The notes below the pieces were generated by a model. The model did no database searches. It was given only the letters and a program-made list of their open reading frames with translations, and had not been told where the DNA came from. This document shows, one piece after another, positions 22,376-33,235 of a stretch of 64,000 nucleotides of DNA (positions are counted from its first letter, which is position 1; every line of letters starts with the position of its first letter). The stretch comes from Poronia punctata. Lineage: Eukaryota > Ascomycota > Sordariomycetes > Xylariales > Xylariaceae. The stretch is from the NCBI GenBank assembly GCA_022579005.1, contig MU401524.1:62001-126000 (forward strand), in the 5' to 3' direction. A program made the position numbers and the translations under genes.

Positions 22376-24275
22376 CTTGCTGGTTTGTGACGTGTAAAAG
22401 CGGGCAACCAAACCTGTGTCTGATTAATTCACTGTGAAATATTAGTCATGCAACTCGTTGGTTTAGTGGCGCGAGAACGGGATGTAGCTTGGGTCTCCAG
22501 CTTGCGTAAAAACAATGGTGGGACCTGACAGCGCCATACACGAGCAACATATTCCAAGATATTTCGGTAAATGCCACAACTCGAGGGAGGGAAAGAAGAA
22601 AGAAAAAAAGCCTGGCCTACCTATCAAAGTACTCTTGTACTCTTGAGTCTGATATTGTCAATATTAGTTGATATCAACAAGCTACAAACAAGCTCGAAAG
22701 GTCAGCGACCGGCCCAGCAAACACGGAGACGCGGTAACGAAGGTCTTCCGAACAAATGCTGAGCGCAAGAAAAGCAAGGTTGTGCCAGAAATATGTTTAT
22801 GTCTAAGGGCTGGAGTGTGTAAGGAGAGACGGGTTGGGAATGTTTTGTTGTGGGAATGGTCTGAAAATCAGAAGTAGACATAGGAAGAGAGAGGGAGAGG
22901 AGGGTCAATGATGTTTTTGAGAGGCTATTGTTTGGAAGTACCAGAGGTACCGAGCTTCAATAGGTACAGCGGGTCATTTTGACCTGGTGGAGGCGGGACA
23001 GTGCCAAAGTAGAGAGTACCTTACCTAGTTCGTCTTTGCAATGGCCAATGCCTGTCTGGCGTCTGAGTTTGTATGGGTTTCTATGGGCCAAACACGGTCT
23101 CTGAACGCGACATTAACCCTAGGTCCAAGTACCGTGCTACTTCGTCTCCTCTTTTTAGAACAACAAGGTCCACCGGTATTGGCTGAGCTTTGACACCAGC
23201 TACACGCGACAGAAGCGTGAGAGGTTGGCCACAATGACGGATGCAAGGAAGATGGATGTAATTAATGGCAGTAGACAATTCCCAGCTACGCGTAGTGGGA
23301 TAGGTAAGAGGTAATAGCCCCGAAGAAAAAAAGAGCGAGTTTTTACCACTGAGAACCGGTCGAAGTTTAAACAACAACTTAGCAAAGACAAACACGAAAC
23401 ACTATTATGCTCTGCTCTGCCTCCGGGTTGTTTTTGGCTTGGCTAAATAAAATGTGCCAGTGAAGTGTGGTGTTTGAAGTTATTGTGCCCAGCCTGACAA
23501 TAGGGCAGTGTCTGTTGGTAATAAATATATACTGACAAGACAGGCAATGGAGGCACGTTGAGTAGGCGCTGGTCGGTTAATTATTCTGACTTGCGCTGTA
23601 CACAAAAACTGTATGTTATACGAGCAAATACCGTATAAAGCAACGCCGTAGCAAGAACGCGGTTTCTCGACGTTGCGTGCGGATCTCGTTGCGGTGTGCT
23701 ACCGCCGCCCCACTTACTGATCTTGCTTTCGGCCCCCACTTGATCCCTGTTGTCAACAGAGGAAACCACGGGGCAACGGCGATTTCATTGGCTGAATGTT
23801 AATGTCCTATTTGTGGATCTTCCTTGACCAATCCCTTGACGTGATCCCGTGTTGAGGTGTTCGTGACGTGCCTGTGGCTGGAGCCGCTTCTATTGAGGTT
23901 AAGCTTTATTCTCACTAGCCCCGTAAAGCCTCACCTACTTTCCCCCTTACCTGAAAGTGCATCTGCCATTTGGGAGATTGCCAAGTCTTGATCTGAATTC
24001 CTACTCGTAGGTGACCTAGACAAGCCTAACCTAGGCCAATTAGAGCTCCAGCCCTGCCGTCTTCAGGGTAGCCTTCTCCGGAAGAACCTGACTTCCAGAA
24101 TAGCCTCGTCTTAAGATTTTTGGCTCCATGCTTAGGTAGAGCTCCGTATCAAAGTCGGGATCAATTGGTGCCCACTACCAGGTTTCCCAAACGAATTGGT
24201 CCTCTTTGGCCTCGGACTGGAGCGGACAGTCTTTGCAACAATTAGCGCATACGCAACTGTAGGTTGCGGCATGCT
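22376..24275. other. Divergent promoter region, cyclin / uL2m
   Basis: 1.9 kb without a supported gene. CCAAT-type boxes occur on either strand near 23788 and 23828. A TACTCGTA copy is at 24002-24009. It probably contains both promoters and leaders. Confidence 0.5.
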
Positions 24276-25560
24276 ATGATGTTGCAACCACGGATATTTT
24301 CCCTGTCGCTCCCGGCGCGGAGGACATTGATCACCCACGCCCAACTCTCCTACCGAACCTATGCCACGGTCAAGAGCTCCAGGCCGGAAAGGGAGTCGAC
24401 TCCGCACACAGCCTCGGGTCCCAAATCCCCGCGAGAGACGTCCGCGTTTATGCGAACCTACAAGCCTAGAACACCTGGTGTACGACATTTGAAACGGCCG
24501 ATCAACGACCACTTATGGAAAGGCAGACCGTTTTTACCATTGACCTTTCCCAAGAAGGGCATGGGCAAGGGTGGACGCAACAACACTGGTAAAATCACGG
24601 TCAGGCATCGTGGCGGTGGTGCGAAGAGAAGGATAAGAACGGTTGATTTCCATCGTTGGCTGCCCGGGCCCCATACCGTCGAGCGAATCGAGTACGATCC
24701 CGGCCGAAGTGCCCATATTGCGCTTCTGAACGAGGAAGCTACCGGAAAGAAGTCATATATCGTCGCCCCCGAAGGCACAAGGGCCGGTGATGTTGTTCAG
24801 AGCTACAGATCGGGCATCCCCCAGGATCTGCTCGAAAGCATGGGTGGCGTCATCGATCCTGGTGTGCTAGCCGCTAAGACGGCACATCGTGGCAACTGTC
24901 TCCCTCTACATCTAGTACCGGTGGGCACGCCCGTGTTCAATGTGGGGTCGCATCCGAAAGGTGGCGCCGTCTTCTGCCGCAGTGCTGGTACGTTTGCCGT
25001 GGTGGAGAGCAAGGAAGAAGAGATGAGAGAAGACGGTGTGAGAGTCATGACCGGCAAGTATGTTGTCGTTCGTCTCCAGAGCGGCGAGGTCAGAAAGGTT
25101 AGCAAGGATGCTTGCGCAACTATTGGTGTTGCAAGTAACCCTCATCATCATTATCGTCAGCTTGGAAAGGCTGGAAGAAGTAGATGGCTTAACATCCGAC
25201 CTACTGTTCGTGGTGTTGCTATGAATAAAGGTGCGTCTGCAACCACTAGACATACTAGCAAGCAGCTTCTGCACAAACTAGAGTAATAACTGACATTCCA
25301 TTTGCAGTGGACCATCCTCACGGTGGTGGTCGTGGTAAATCGAAGGGTAACAGACACCCAACCAGTCCCTGGGGCAGACCGGTATGTACTTCCCAAACCT
25401 TCTCGTCCATCATCATCCGTTACTCGACAAGATCAAGTGCTAACCCCCTACGCAGGCCAAGGGTGGTTACAAGACTCGCAGGAAGAGCAACGTCAACAAA
25501 TGGGTTGTTGTACCTCGTCCAAGGAACCATGGCAAGCGGAGAGACAAGAAGTCCGCTTAA
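24276..25560 (+). CDS. rml2: Mitochondrial large-subunit ribosomal protein uL2m
   Basis: Three exons (24276-25230, 25308-25381, 25456-25560) and introns of 77 and 74 nt give 377 aa. uL2 organises the peptidyl-transferase centre; this copy is the mitochondrial form. The N-terminus ([30 protein letters not shown] in outline) is basic, lacks acidic residues and fits a matrix-targeting presequence. The L2 OB-fold and SH3 parts contain [17 protein letters not shown], then the C-terminal core. The universally conserved HPHGGG loop (321-326) is assembled across the first intron, and [14 protein letters not shown] across the second. The first in-frame ATG is 24276; upstream in frame is only a TTG. 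The branch site of the first intron is less obvious than in its neighbours, but the frame and homology are exact. Confidence 0.96.
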
Positions 25561-27354
25561 GCGTCTCTGTCACTTCAAGCCCTGTAACATATCTACATAC
25601 CCTATCTACATGTAAAACGCGCTATTTAGGCTTCTCATCGAGGCCTGTGTATAGACTTGTATAATGCCAACACAGTCTGGCAACGATGCGGTCGTTGCCA
25701 GGTCTGACTACCCACCTGTTCTTAGGTGTGGTGTATATTTTATGTGTCGATGAAGACCACTTCCTGGGGCTCCAAGTCGTTGCGTTTAGCCGAAAGTCAT
25801 GAATCTCTGGTGACGGGCTTGTCTTGGGATGGCATAGCCCCTATAAATAAGCTTGTCGTCCTCATGTTCTTTGTTCTAGAGGTTTGCGTCCGCCTGCTCT
25901 AGGCTAAGAAATATGTGTTCTAGTATTGTCTCGTCATCGGATATCCATGTCATCGAGGTTTGCCCAACGCCGCGGCTTTCAGGGGTCTACACTCAACGCA
26001 CGACCAAACTAAGTTTCAGTAACAAAAAGCCCCAGGCCGAGATATAACCCATATGTTCACCACAAAGAGATAAAAAGAATATATTGTATTACCAAGCCTA
26101 TCCCTAGCCCTAGCCACTCGAGTGCAGCAACACTTGGATTATGAAATATAGACAGTGAAAGAAGACCATACCTGTACCTTTTGATACACAAAATAAAGCA
26201 AAGGCTGGCTAATTTCCCACTAGGAAGTAATAGGTCCTCACCATACCACATGCCGCATGTAGGTTGCCGGTAAAGAGAACGAGGAAGACCAGGCGAAACA
26301 CTCCTTGCTACGTTCCATCATATGTCGTACCGGCCCCTCTAGTTGTCGTACTGTCTTTTAATACGACATGCATAGGTAGATGCCACGGTAGATCTTGAGA
26401 TCTTTGGCTAGTCTAACTGTTACAACCTGTAGCACACGTGGTCGCTTTGAAGGGATTACCAGACGTTCCTGTTCCATCTGTTCGGCAACCTAAACCTACC
26501 TAGCCTGGATACTGGCCGTTGTGCGTTTCAACGGTTGTCAGTCTACCAGACGGGTCCAAAGTGGGGTTTCAACGGGCGGCTCTGGGGAAATTGAATTGAT
26601 GTGAGTCGATGTTTTATGTATATGGATCTTTACCTTGACTACATACATGCCATTGCTCTGACTTTATATACATTTAAAATGATAACCATTCCTAAAGGTA
26701 TTTTGAAGGTCCCGTGATAAATTACCCGCTTGCCCACGGGAGTGGGAGACGATTTGAGCATTGCAAGCTTAACATTATGTCTCTGATAGGCGCCTCTACT
26801 TAAGACAACTGCCGCTGAGTCGTGTGGTGAAGAATGACCTATTCTGCAGTATTCTGTAGTACACACTGCATATGGGGAAAAGATCGGATGCGGCTACCTC
26901 CGGATTCCCCGGTTGCCCGTCTTCCGCCCGTACAAAGATTGTGTCTCCGACTAGCTACAGCATACAGAAGATCTACACGTATAGTAGCATATAATATACG
27001 TTGGGCACAGACGCACAACATTTTGTTTGTCACCGGCAAACACAACGGAGAAAAAGACACGCTGCGCACAGGTAGCACAAGGGGCGAAGGAAGCACTAAC
27101 AATAGGCCATTTCAAAATTTCCGTCCATGACTTCCTATGTCACCCGGGTAATAACAAAGAATGACCCCCACTAAATACTGCTGCGGGACTCTGTAGGGGG
27201 CCACAACGATTGTGAAATCTACAACGATTGTGGACTTAACGGTAGCCGTGAAATCCACAACGGTTGTGGAATTTACACCACTAGACCGCTATAATCAGCC
27301 CTTCAGCCAATAAGAATGCTTCATTTCTGGTTTCTAATGCCCTATTTTATTGAC

Positions 27355-27388
27355 CTACAGACCTATTGACCTATTGACCTATTGACCT
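27355..27388 (+). repeat. CCTATTGA tandem repeat
   Basis: Four tandem copies of an 8 bp CCTATTGA-type unit (the first with CAGA in place of TTGA), inside the foldback element. Confidence 0.85.
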
Positions 27389-27630
27389 ATCCTGCTTTGC
27401 AGCCCTTATACCTTTGGCTTTTGCAGCTATCGCAGAAGTCATTCGATCCTAGCCAGCCCTTTGCAGCCCTTTGCAGCCCATTTCAACATGGCCAATTCGA
27501 TCTTAGGACCTAGCTAGCCCTTTGCAGCCCTTCGCAGCCCTTTGCAACTATTTTCAACGTAGCCAGCCCTCCGCAGCCCTTTGGAATTAGCTTCATAAAT
27601 GAGTGTGAGGTTAGGTAAGCCACTTGCCTG

Positions 27631-27677
27631 GTTGGTTGGTCGGTTGGTTGGTCGGTTGGTTGGTTGGTTGGTTGGTT
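27631..27677 (+). repeat. GGTTGGTC/GGTT tandem repeat
   Basis: Run of GGTT and GGTC tetramers in the left half of the foldback element. Confidence 0.9.
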
Positions 27678-27756
27678 GTTGTGTGTGTGGATTGCAGTCA
27701 ATTAGCATACACTGCCATACACCACCTTAACCTAAAGGCCACACCAAGGAACCCGG

Positions 27757-27865
27757 ACCTTGCTGCGCGCCGGCCGCCAGGGCCAGAGAGTGACTTCACA
27801 TATCACATAAAGACCTTACAATTGAAGGTCACTCTGTAGCCGTAGCGGCCGGCGCGCAGCAAGGT
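27757..27865. repeat. 109 bp palindromic unit A
   Basis: Arms ACCTTGCTGCGCGCCGGC... and its complement are perfectly inverted over about 20 bp. The inner parts AGTGACTTCA and GAAGGTCACT continue the pairing. It is very similar to 27978-28088, so it looks like a small MITE or hairpin-forming unit. Confidence 0.9.
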
Positions 27866-27901
27866 CAGGGTTCGTTGGGGTGGCCCTTTGTTTGGCCCTA
27901 C

Positions 27902-27957
27902 TCCAAGGTCCAAGGTCCAAGGTCCAAGGTCCAAGGTCCAAGGTCCAAGGTCCAAGG
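27902..27957 (+). repeat. CAAGGTC heptamer array
   Basis: About eight tandem 7 bp units lying between the two palindromic units. Confidence 0.95.
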
Positions 27958-27977
27958 GCCAGACAAAGGGCCAGGTT

Positions 27978-28088
27978 AACCTTGCTGCGCGCCGGCTGCC
28001 TAGGCCGAAAAGTGACTTCACATATTACATAAAGCCCTTACAATTGAAGGTCACTTTCTAGCGTTGGCAGCCGGCGCGCAGCAAGGTT
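27978..28088. repeat. 111 bp palindromic unit B
   Basis: Second copy of unit A in the same orientation. The GC-rich arms are the same (ACCTTGCTGCGCGCCGGC) and the internal TTCACATATTACATAAAG segment differs by a few bases. Confidence 0.9.
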
Positions 28089-29109
28089 GGTATAGCCTTT
28101 GGTTAAAGTGGTGGTGTATGCAAAGGTGGTGGAGACTGGAATGTAATAAGGTTGGAAATTTTCCTAAGTCTAAAAAGTGGCCGCAAGGTCAACCTAGTAG
28201 CCAATAGGGGACCTTGCATAATACAGCGTTGTAATCTTCTAAAGTTTAGCACGTAGGCCCTTAATGGTTGATCTATGTACCTCCCTTATTAAATTATATG
28301 TAATAGTACTTACAGCCTTAGAAATTTACAACGATTGTGGATTTTACAACGGTTGTGGCCATTGTACAACGCTTACAATCGTTGTAGCCCCCTTTAATCT
28401 CCCGGTACAGTAGTAAAAGGACTTTTGTTACCGGGACCCCGTCATATGGCAGCCGGCGGGGCGACATTCTTGTTAGGTACCTACTATAGGTTTTAAGCAT
28501 TGTGTCCATCTGTTTAAATAACCTAACGTTACCACTAACCTACATCATTTGTAGACTCGGTTAGGCAAGTACTCCATTTACTGTTCCGGCATTGGGGTCG
28601 CTATTGCTACCACATACAGTAAGAGGCAAGTTGTAAAGGGCGTGCCTACCGCTTGTCTTTTTCCTTTCTCCTTCTTATTCCCGAGCCTGATATGGCGTGC
28701 CTGGCTGGCTGGATCCACGCAGTTGCTAGATAATGAACATATATTAGTCATAACTTTTGGGGTATTTTTTTCTGCGGCGAAAGTCTCTGCTCTGTTAGGT
28801 AAGTAGGTATAATAAGCCTCGCGTGCTCGCGTTTATATCTAGTCCTTGGCAAATATGTACGAGATGTAAGAGGCGCAAAAAATCAAGAAGAAAAATCAAG
28901 GTTCGTATCAAGAATACACGGCCCTATTGTCAACGTCAAGTCGAATTATGCACCGGGAGGGTCGATTCTGGCTTATGAGTTGAAATCCGAGCATATTGTA
29001 CGATTCATTCCAGTGGTGTGCACCAGCACTAGCGAAGCCTCCGGCTAGATATTTGGTTAGCGTCTGTACATTGACCAAAAAGAGACGGATACGAAGTTGA
29101 TCCAGGACC

Positions 29110-31264
29110 ATGTCTGACATCGAGAAGGACCATCGGTCTCCTTCCCTAACGACCGAGGATCCTGCTTCGCAACAAGAAGTGCAGTTACAGTCAACTGAGA
29201 AGGAAGCACCACAAGAAATACAGGAGCCACCCACGCATGAAGAATTCAAAGAAGGTGGTTATGGCTGGTACGTGTGCCTGCCTACCCATCTAGGTCGGCT
29301 TGACCAACCAACTTACACACATTCTTGATATGCCAATCCTTATTCGCTGCCAATAATGCCAACCCTACCTCTCGTAGGAGGTAGTTTAGCCATACAACTC
29401 AGCTAATCTTCATCATAGGGTTGTCGTCATTGCCACATTTTTCCTGAATGCGCATACCTGGGGATTAAACAGCGTATGCAGAGACCTATATCCGATCCGC
29501 CCCCAAGACGACCTTGTTCTGTCTGTTCGCTGACCTGAGTGTCCTGGGAATCAGTCATATTCCGTCTTTCTGGCCTATTATCTTAGGACCGATGCCTTCC
29601 AGACCAGCGCGATAGCCTACGCTTTCGTGGGCGGTCTATCTGTCTCAATAGGTTCGATGTCACCCCCTTTCCTCTGTTTCCCCTAACCTTTTGTTCGATA
29701 TTCTAAACCGCAAGATGATTACTAACCACTGGCAATACTGACAGCGCTATTGGTCTCGCCTATTGCCACTTTCCTGGCAGGCTGGAAAAAATATGGCACG
29801 CGCCTGACCATCTTTACTGGCGTGATATTCGAAACGTAAGTCCTTTTATCCTTCTTCATTCCTTTATCATACAGGGGAAGATAAATGGGGAGGGAAGACA
29901 AAAAAGAGGAGAAAACAGGGGAGACGCAGTAACTAACCTGCAAGACGATGATAGCGTTGGGTTCATCGGTTCTTCGTTCTCGACGAAACTCTGGCACCTA
30001 ATCCTCAGCCAAGGCGTGTCGTTTGGGATAGGAATGGGCTTGATATTTGTGGCATCGGCACCAGTGGCTGCCCAGTGGTTCCGGCGAAAGCGGTCTTTGG
30101 CCAACGGATGCACGGCCGCCGGGTCCGGTTTTGGTGGGCTGACGTACTCGTTAGCCACCAACGCCATGATTCAGCGCATTGGGCTCGCTTGGACCTTCCG
30201 CGCCCTTGCCATTATTTGCTTCGTGGTAAATGGCGTTGCCAGCTGCTTCATTCGCGACCGCAACCACGCCGTCGGCTCCGTCCACATCGCCTTCCACTGG
30301 TCTCTTTTCCGACGACCTAGCTTCATCCTCTTCCAGCTCTGGCTGTTCCTCTCCATGTTGGGATACACCATCCTAGTCTTTAGCATTGTCGCCTACGCTC
30401 AGGCAGTAGGCCTGAGCGCTTCCCAAGCGTCAATAGTTGGCGCGCTCTTCAACTGTAAGTCGATATGGGGACTCGGCTGATTACTGCCCCTGTCCGCCTA
30501 AGAAATTGTTGTCGCTAACTGTTGCGTTTACAAATAGTGTCGCAAGGCCTCGGGCGCCCGTTTATTGGCCTCTCGAGTGACTCCGCAGGCCGACTTAATA
30601 TCGCCAATCTATGTACTTTGTGGTGTAGTATCTTGGTATGTGCCTCGTGGTGGCAATCCCCACCCTTACTTATACTGCGCAAGGGAAACATGTCTTTTAG
30701 TCTCTTGAGAGAGGGGTTCTCATTGTTTGCACGGCTAATGCCTCCTTTATAGTGTTTTTTCGTATGGACATTTGGTGCCAGGACATTCGCCGGCTGTGTC
30801 GTCTTTGCGTTGCTTAGCGGTGCTGTAGCGGGTGTTATGTGGGCGACAGTAACGCCCGTCTGCGCCGAAGTAGTTGGGCTACCCTTGATTCCAGCAGGTG
30901 GGTTCATGCTTTTCCTCGACGTACGGAAATGAGTAATGTTTCTAACACGCAGATCTGGAAAACAGCGCTGTCCCTAACCTGGCTTGTCCTGGTGCTCCCA
31001 TCCACTTTTGCCGAAGTCATTGGCCTGAGCCTGCGCAAGAGTGGGCCGTGGGAATACCGAGACGTGCAGCTTTACACGGCAGCCATGTATTTGGGCGCGT
31101 TCATCTTTGGCTGGATACTGCGCGCCTGGAAAGTCTGGGATATCGAACAGACACAACCCGACACGCGGAATAGCACAGAGCTGCGACGGCATAATAGTCG
31201 CGCTTCGACTGTCAAGGAGAAGATATTGCATCTGAAAGGACTATGGGCGATAAAACGTGTCTGA
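29110..31264 (+). CDS. Monocarboxylate-transporter-like MFS carrier
   Basis: Eight exons (29110-29267, 29419-29473, 29555-29651, 29745-29835, 29955-30454, 30538-30635, 30753-30897, 30966-31264) encode 480 aa. The MCT (SLC16-like) group of the major facilitator superfamily moves monocarboxylates or related solutes with protons; the substrate here is unknown. A hydrophilic Glu-rich N-tail ends in the family hallmark EGGYGW at the first junction. TM1 follows (VVVIATFFLNAHTWGLNS). Further hydrophobic spans include FVGGLSVSIALLVSPIATFLAG, QGVSFGIGMGLIFVASAP and ALSLTWLVLVLPSTFAEVIGLSLR. The last intron acceptor is AACAG at 30965: the nearer CGCAG at 30952 would shift the frame. One donor is the weaker GTTCGA. 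All phases agree. It converges on the synthetase gene, 309 bp away. Confidence 0.9.
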
Positions 31265-31573
31265 AAAGAAAAGGAGAGGATATCATTTTATTCCGGATGA
31301 CTTAATGGATAGAAAGATACACCAGGTATTAAGCATGACGTATGAGCTTGGGACGTATTGTACGTGTATGTACCTCGCGCATGACATAGACTATACGATA
31401 CAAAGATACGACGTAAACTTGCTGTTTCGTACGTCACTCTATCTGTCTGGGCATAGGTGATAGCTTCGAATATAATTCTAGACAGTTTATGATATCTACT
31501 TCTACGTGATAGCGATACATGCAGACAGGCAAGATGGTCGGTAACTACATTGACTAAAGCACAAAAATCCGGT
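31265..31573. other. Short convergent intergenic region
   Basis: 3' flanks of two convergent genes; nothing else is supported. Confidence 0.5.
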
Positions 31574-33040
31574 CTATGATGAATTTGCGTTAGCCAGCTC
31601 AATAGCCTTGGCTGCGGCCTCGTCAAAGTCATCAAAGGCGAAAAGCGGCAGGCCGCTCTCGGCGATGATCTTTTGCCCTTCCTTCTCATTGGTGCCGCGG
31701 ATGCGCACGACGACGGGAACCTTCATGTGTAGATCGCGGAAGGCGAGCACGATGCCCCGGGCGATCATATCTCCCAATGTCAGACCTCCGAAGATATTAA
31801 CAAAGACGCACTATTTTCGAGACGTTTGTTAGTAGGGGGGTTAGAAAGGGGAGTGATACTTAAGGTTACGAAGAAAAGGCATGGATGGAGGGTGGTGGAT
31901 GGAATGTTGAAGTAAGTTAACCTACCTTGACCCGCGGATCAGTCAGGATCAGTTCAAAGCTCTTCTTGACCGTCTCGCTCGTCGCCTTGCCGCCCGTGTC
32001 TAGAAAGTTGGCCGCCCTCCCACCTGCGTCCCTGAGCGCGTCTACGGTATTCATGGCCAGTCCGGCGCCGTTCACCAAAGTGCCGATGTTGTTGGCTGAC
32101 CCCCCTTCCAGCTTGATATACACGATCCCGTCCCTCTCGGCATCTAGTTCGGCCGGGTCGTATCCGCTCGTGTCGCGGAGGGGTTGGATGTCTTCTTGGC
32201 GCCTGCAGCTGCGGTGCGCCGCGTCGTCGAAACCGAAGCGCGCGGATGCGATTCCGAGGGAGATCTCGCCGGTGGGGGATACTTCAACGGCTGGAACCGT
32301 CTCGAAGAGGTAGCCTTCTTTCTCTTTGAACAGGGTGATGAGCCCGTCTATGAGTTTGCGCAGAGGTCGGATGACGAGGTCGGGGTCTCGGCCGAAATCG
32401 AATTCCGATGCGATGGCGGCAATGTCTAGCTGGCCAGTCCCGGAAGCGTAGTCGAAGTTGAACCTTTTCGGTTCATAGTCCGCCGGGCCGGCAACGAGGA
32501 CGCAGGGGGTCTTAGCCGAGCGGTTGATGGTTATGCAGAGCAGTCGGGTTTTGTCGGATACAGGCGTGTCAATACTGTTGATGACGGGTATTTCGCGTTG
32601 GCGGAGAAGTTCGAAGCTTGCGGATCGGTCTAGATGGATTTTTCGTTTCTGTACGCCGGAACGCGGCGTGAAGACGGGTCTTCTTCTACTCGTACTTCTA
32701 ACGGCGGTGTGGAATCCACGAATTGGAACCGCGGTCGGGGAAGGGGCCGCGCCGCCGTTCCCCCGTCGTACCGAACTGAATGAACCGTTCAACATACCCG
32801 AGAGAACCGGTCCGAAACGAGAGGGATGGTTCACGATTGCGCATCCGGCTTCTTCTAGAGCCTTGACTTTCTCTTGTGGGCCTGGCTCGGCGAAGTTGGT
32901 GAAGGCGCCGGCGTGGCCCATTATCCGGCTCGGAGGGGCGTTAATGCCTGCAACTAGGGCGGCAATAGGCCTTTTCAAAGTTAGCTCAACGGTGCTTGTG
33001 ATAGCGAAGGCATCTGGCCCTGGCCCCTGGGTAAGTAGGT

Positions 33041-33092
<52 letters not shown>

Positions 33093-33200
33093 CTGGCCCC
33101 GGCGGATTTTTATTTTACCAGTACCCAGCCGCGGTTAAGGCCACCCCCCCNNNNNNNNNNGTGTCCCTTCCTTTCGCCCCCCCCCCCCCCCCCGCGGCCG

Positions 33201-33235
<35 letters not shown>

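Larger units (their letters stand above)
27195..28393. mobile_element. Nonautonomous TIR/foldback element
   Basis: Ends are inverted: left AGGGGGCCACAACGATTGT and the complement of the right end AGGGGGCTACAACGATTGT. Inside each end further ACAACGATTGT/ACAACGGTTGT copies occur, spaced by short AT-rich linkers. These are subterminal repeats like the transposase sites of some DNA transposons. The interior holds CCTATTGA repeats, a run of TTTGCAGCCC units, GGTTGGTC repeats, two 110 bp palindromes and a CAAGGTC array. No transposase frame is present. No clear target-site duplication was found, so the insertion is probably old. Confidence 0.75.
25561..29109. other. Intergenic, 3.5 kb, containing a foldback element
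   Basis: No protein gene supported. The left 1.6 kb is unremarkable; 27195-28393 is a nested inverted-repeat element (own entry). The last 700 bp is the promoter side of the MCT-like gene. Confidence 0.55.

Noticed and set aside
27355..27960. CRISPR-like repeat array
   Set aside because: Repeats are short tandem units without spacers in an ascomycete genome with spliceosomal introns.
30898..30965. Apparent frameshift near the end of the MCT-like gene
   Set aside because: Using the AACAG acceptor at 30965 instead of the closer CGCAG restores frame, and the resulting ALSLTWLVLVLP segment has the expected family length.
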